Assembly: GCA_017959135.1 (NCBI GenBank)
Contig: JAGDBH010000071.1
Location: 1-6,686, forward strand
Direction: 5' to 3'
Length of the DNA: 6,686 nucleotides
Source of the DNA: Succinivibrio sp.
GTDB lineage: Bacteria; Pseudomonadota; Gammaproteobacteria; Enterobacterales; Succinivibrionaceae
Shown here: positions 5,243 to 6,686 of the stretch, piece after piece
Layout: every line of letters starts with the position of its first letter
How positions within the stretch are numbered: the stretch's first letter is position 1
Program-made: the position numbers and the translations under genes
The notes under the pieces: generated by a model
What the model was told of the DNA's origin: nothing
Databases searched by the model: none
The model's input: only the letters and a program-made list of their open reading frames with translations

Positions 5243-6643
5243 ATGAGTCTTTTAAGTACAAAAGAAATCCTTGCAGGAAAAGTTGCTATCGGAGAAAAAG
5301 TAACTCTTGCAGGCTGGATTCGTACCCGTCGTGATTCAAAGGCTGGTTTTTCATTCCTGGCTGTTAACGATGGTTCTGGTTTTGATAACGTTCAGGTTAT
5401 TGCTCAGAATACTTTAGATAATTATGAGTCAGATGTTTTAAGACTGACCACCGGCTGTGCCGTTGTAGTTGAAGGTACCTTAAAGGCTTCTGAAGGTAAG
5501 GGTCAGGCTTATGAGGTATTAGCAGACAAGATTATCGTAACAGGTTTCGTTGAAGATCCTGATACCTACCCTATGTCAGCAAAGCGCCACACTGTAGAGT
5601 ACCTGCGTGAGTATGCTCACCTGCGTCCTCGTACAAATCTGATGGGTGCTGTAATGCGTATCCGCAACACTGTTGCCTATGCAATTCACAGCTACTTCCA
5701 GCAGAACGGTTTCATGTGGGTAGCAACTCCTCTTATCACTGCATCAGACTGTGAAGGTGCAGGTGAGATGTTCACTGTTACCAACTTCGATTTAAACAAC
5801 ATTCCAAAGAATGACAAGGGCGAGGCTGACTTCTCCAAGGACTTCTTTGGCAAGCACGCTTACATGACCGTATCAGGTCAGCTGAATGTTGAGACCTATG
5901 CAAGTGCATTCTCAAAGGTATACACCTTTGGTCCTACCTTCAGAGCTGAAAATTCAAACACCACCCGTCACCTTGCTGAGTTCTGGATGGTTGAGCCAGA
6001 GATGGCATTTACAGATTTAAACGGCTGTGCAAAGACTGCTGAAGGTCTTCTAAAGCATGTATTCAAGACTGTTCTGGAGCTTCGTTCTGACGATATGAAC
6101 TTCATTGCTCAGCGTGTTGATAAGGATGCTATTACCCGTCTTGAGAACTTCGTAAAATCAGACTTTGCTCAGGTTGATTACACCGACGCAATCGAGATTC
6201 TAAAGAAGGCTACCAAGAAGTTTGAGTACCCTGTTGAGTGGGGTATCGATCTTCAGTCAGAGCACGAGAGATATCTTGCTGAAGAGCACTTCAAGGCTCC
6301 TGTAGTTGTTAAGAACTATCCAAAGGATATCAAGGCTTTCTACATGAAGCAGAACGAGGACGGCAAGACTGTTGCCGCTATGGACGTTTTAGCTCCAGGC
6401 ATCGGTGAGATCATCGGTGGTTCTCAGCGTGAGGACAATCTTGAGAAGCTGGACAGACGTATGGATGAGCTAGGTCTTAACAAGAAAGACTACTGGTGGT
6501 ACAGAGATCTGCGCCGCTATGGTTCAGCTCCACACTCAGGCTTCGGCTTAGGCTTCGAGCGTCTGATTGTGTACATCACTGGTGTTGGTAACGTACGTGA
6601 CGTAATTCCATTCCCACGTACTCCACGTTCAGCAGAGTTCTAA
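5243..6643 (+). CDS. asnS: Asparaginyl-tRNA synthetase
   Basis: This enzyme charges tRNA-Asn with asparagine using ATP, in the cytoplasm, as a homodimer of class IIb synthetases. The 466 residues equal the E. coli AsnRS length. The N-terminal OB-fold anticodon-binding domain (about 17-102) begins with [20 protein letters not shown]. The catalytic domain shows motif 1 around 138-166 (ending VATPLITAS). Motif 2 at 227-254 includes [11 protein letters not shown] and [12 protein letters not shown], with the ATP-contacting Arg. Motif 3 at 433-445 is [13 protein letters not shown]. The AsnRS-type motif 2 wording and the insert [10 protein letters not shown] (181-190) separate it from AspRS. AGGA at 5228-5231 precedes the ATG at a somewhat long spacing. 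Codon choice is strongly biased (CGT, AAG, CAG, GGT), as expected of a highly expressed gene. It lies 20 nt after the membrane protein gene and probably shares its promoter. Presence of AsnRS indicates direct charging of tRNA-Asn. Confidence 0.98.
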   Translation: MSLLSTKEILAGKVAIGEKVTLAGWIRTRRDSKAGFSFLAVNDGSGFDNVQVIAQNTLDNYESDVLRLTTGCAVVVEGTLKASEGKGQAYEVLADKIIVTGFVEDPDTYPMSAKRHTVEYLREYAHLRPRTNLMGAVMRIRNTVAYAIHSYFQQNGFMWVATPLITASDCEGAGEMFTVTNFDLNNIPKNDKGEADFSKDFFGKHAYMTVSGQLNVETYASAFSKVYTFGPTFRAENSNTTRHLAEFWMVEPEMAFTDLNGCAKTAEGLLKHVFKTVLELRSDDMNFIAQRVDKDAITRLENFVKSDFAQVDYTDAIEILKKATKKFEYPVEWGIDLQSEHERYLAEEHFKAPVVVKNYPKDIKAFYMKQNEDGKTVAAMDVLAPGIGEIIGGSQREDNLEKLDRRMDELGLNKKDYWWYRDLRRYGSAPHSGFGLGFERLIVYITGVGNVRDVIPFPRTPRSAEF

Positions 6644-6661
6644 TTCAATCATAGTATTGAA
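6644..6661 (+). repeat. Small inverted repeat after asnS
   Basis: TTCAAT (6644-6649) and ATTGAA (6656-6661) flank a 6-nt loop directly after the asnS stop codon. It is AT-only apart from one pair and probably minor; it may stabilise the 3' end together with the stronger palindrome just downstream. Confidence 0.3.
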
Positions 6662-6669
6662 AATAATTC

Positions 6670-6686
6670 GGGGGAGCATATGCTCC
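6670..6686 (+). terminator. Probable asnS terminator stem, cut by the window edge
   Basis: GGAGCATATGCTCC (6673-6686) is a perfect palindrome preceded by three further G residues (6670-6672). If the sequence continues with CCC and a T run, this is a standard GC-rich intrinsic terminator for asnS. The right half is truncated by the window, so the T tract cannot be confirmed. Confidence 0.6.

Overview
The window looks like chromosomal DNA of an AT-rich gammaproteobacterium. The main evidence is a SlyX ending in the PPPHY tail, a CorA that aligns end to end with the E. coli protein, a YfcD-type Nudix hydrolase and a 466-residue asparaginyl-tRNA synthetase of enterobacterial length. The low GC content, together with a phosphate transporter whose N-terminus resembles the Bacteroidetes form, makes a gut or rumen member such as the Succinivibrionaceae a reasonable guess. 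That placement is inference. There is no insertion sequence, phage gene, CRISPR array, tRNA or rRNA gene.

Layout: a PiT-family phosphate transporter gene runs leftward off the left edge (347 to 1, minus strand). It is divergent from a GntR/FCD regulator (627-1280) across an AT-rich regulatory gap. corA (Mg2+ channel, 1498-2451) follows behind an unusually structured leader of roughly 165 nt. corA converges on a YfcD-like Nudix hydrolase (3066-2536, minus), with one shared hairpin terminator between them. slyX (3136-3345) and a YajG-like lipoprotein gene (3361-4002) form a short plus-strand operon, divergent from the Nudix gene. After a C-rich, G-poor gap comes a strong promoter (4167-4196) and what looks like a three-gene operon: an LEA-2-like lipoprotein (4232-4705), an unrecognised two-helix membrane protein overlapping it by 17 nt (4689-5222), and asnS (5243-6643). 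The window ends inside a palindrome that is probably the asnS terminator.

The genes do not form one pathway. Two themes stand out: inorganic ion transport (phosphate, Mg2+) on the left, and small envelope proteins of poorly known function on the right, the latter apparently co-transcribed with a tRNA synthetase.

The most unusual signal is not protein-coding. The corA leader contains two sets of mutually exclusive stem-loops, and an 18-codon reading frame crosses the last hairpin and overlaps the corA start codon as ATGA. This suggests an attenuation or translational-coupling control of corA, comparable in logic but not in sequence to the corL leader of Salmonella. It is a hypothesis from sequence alone.
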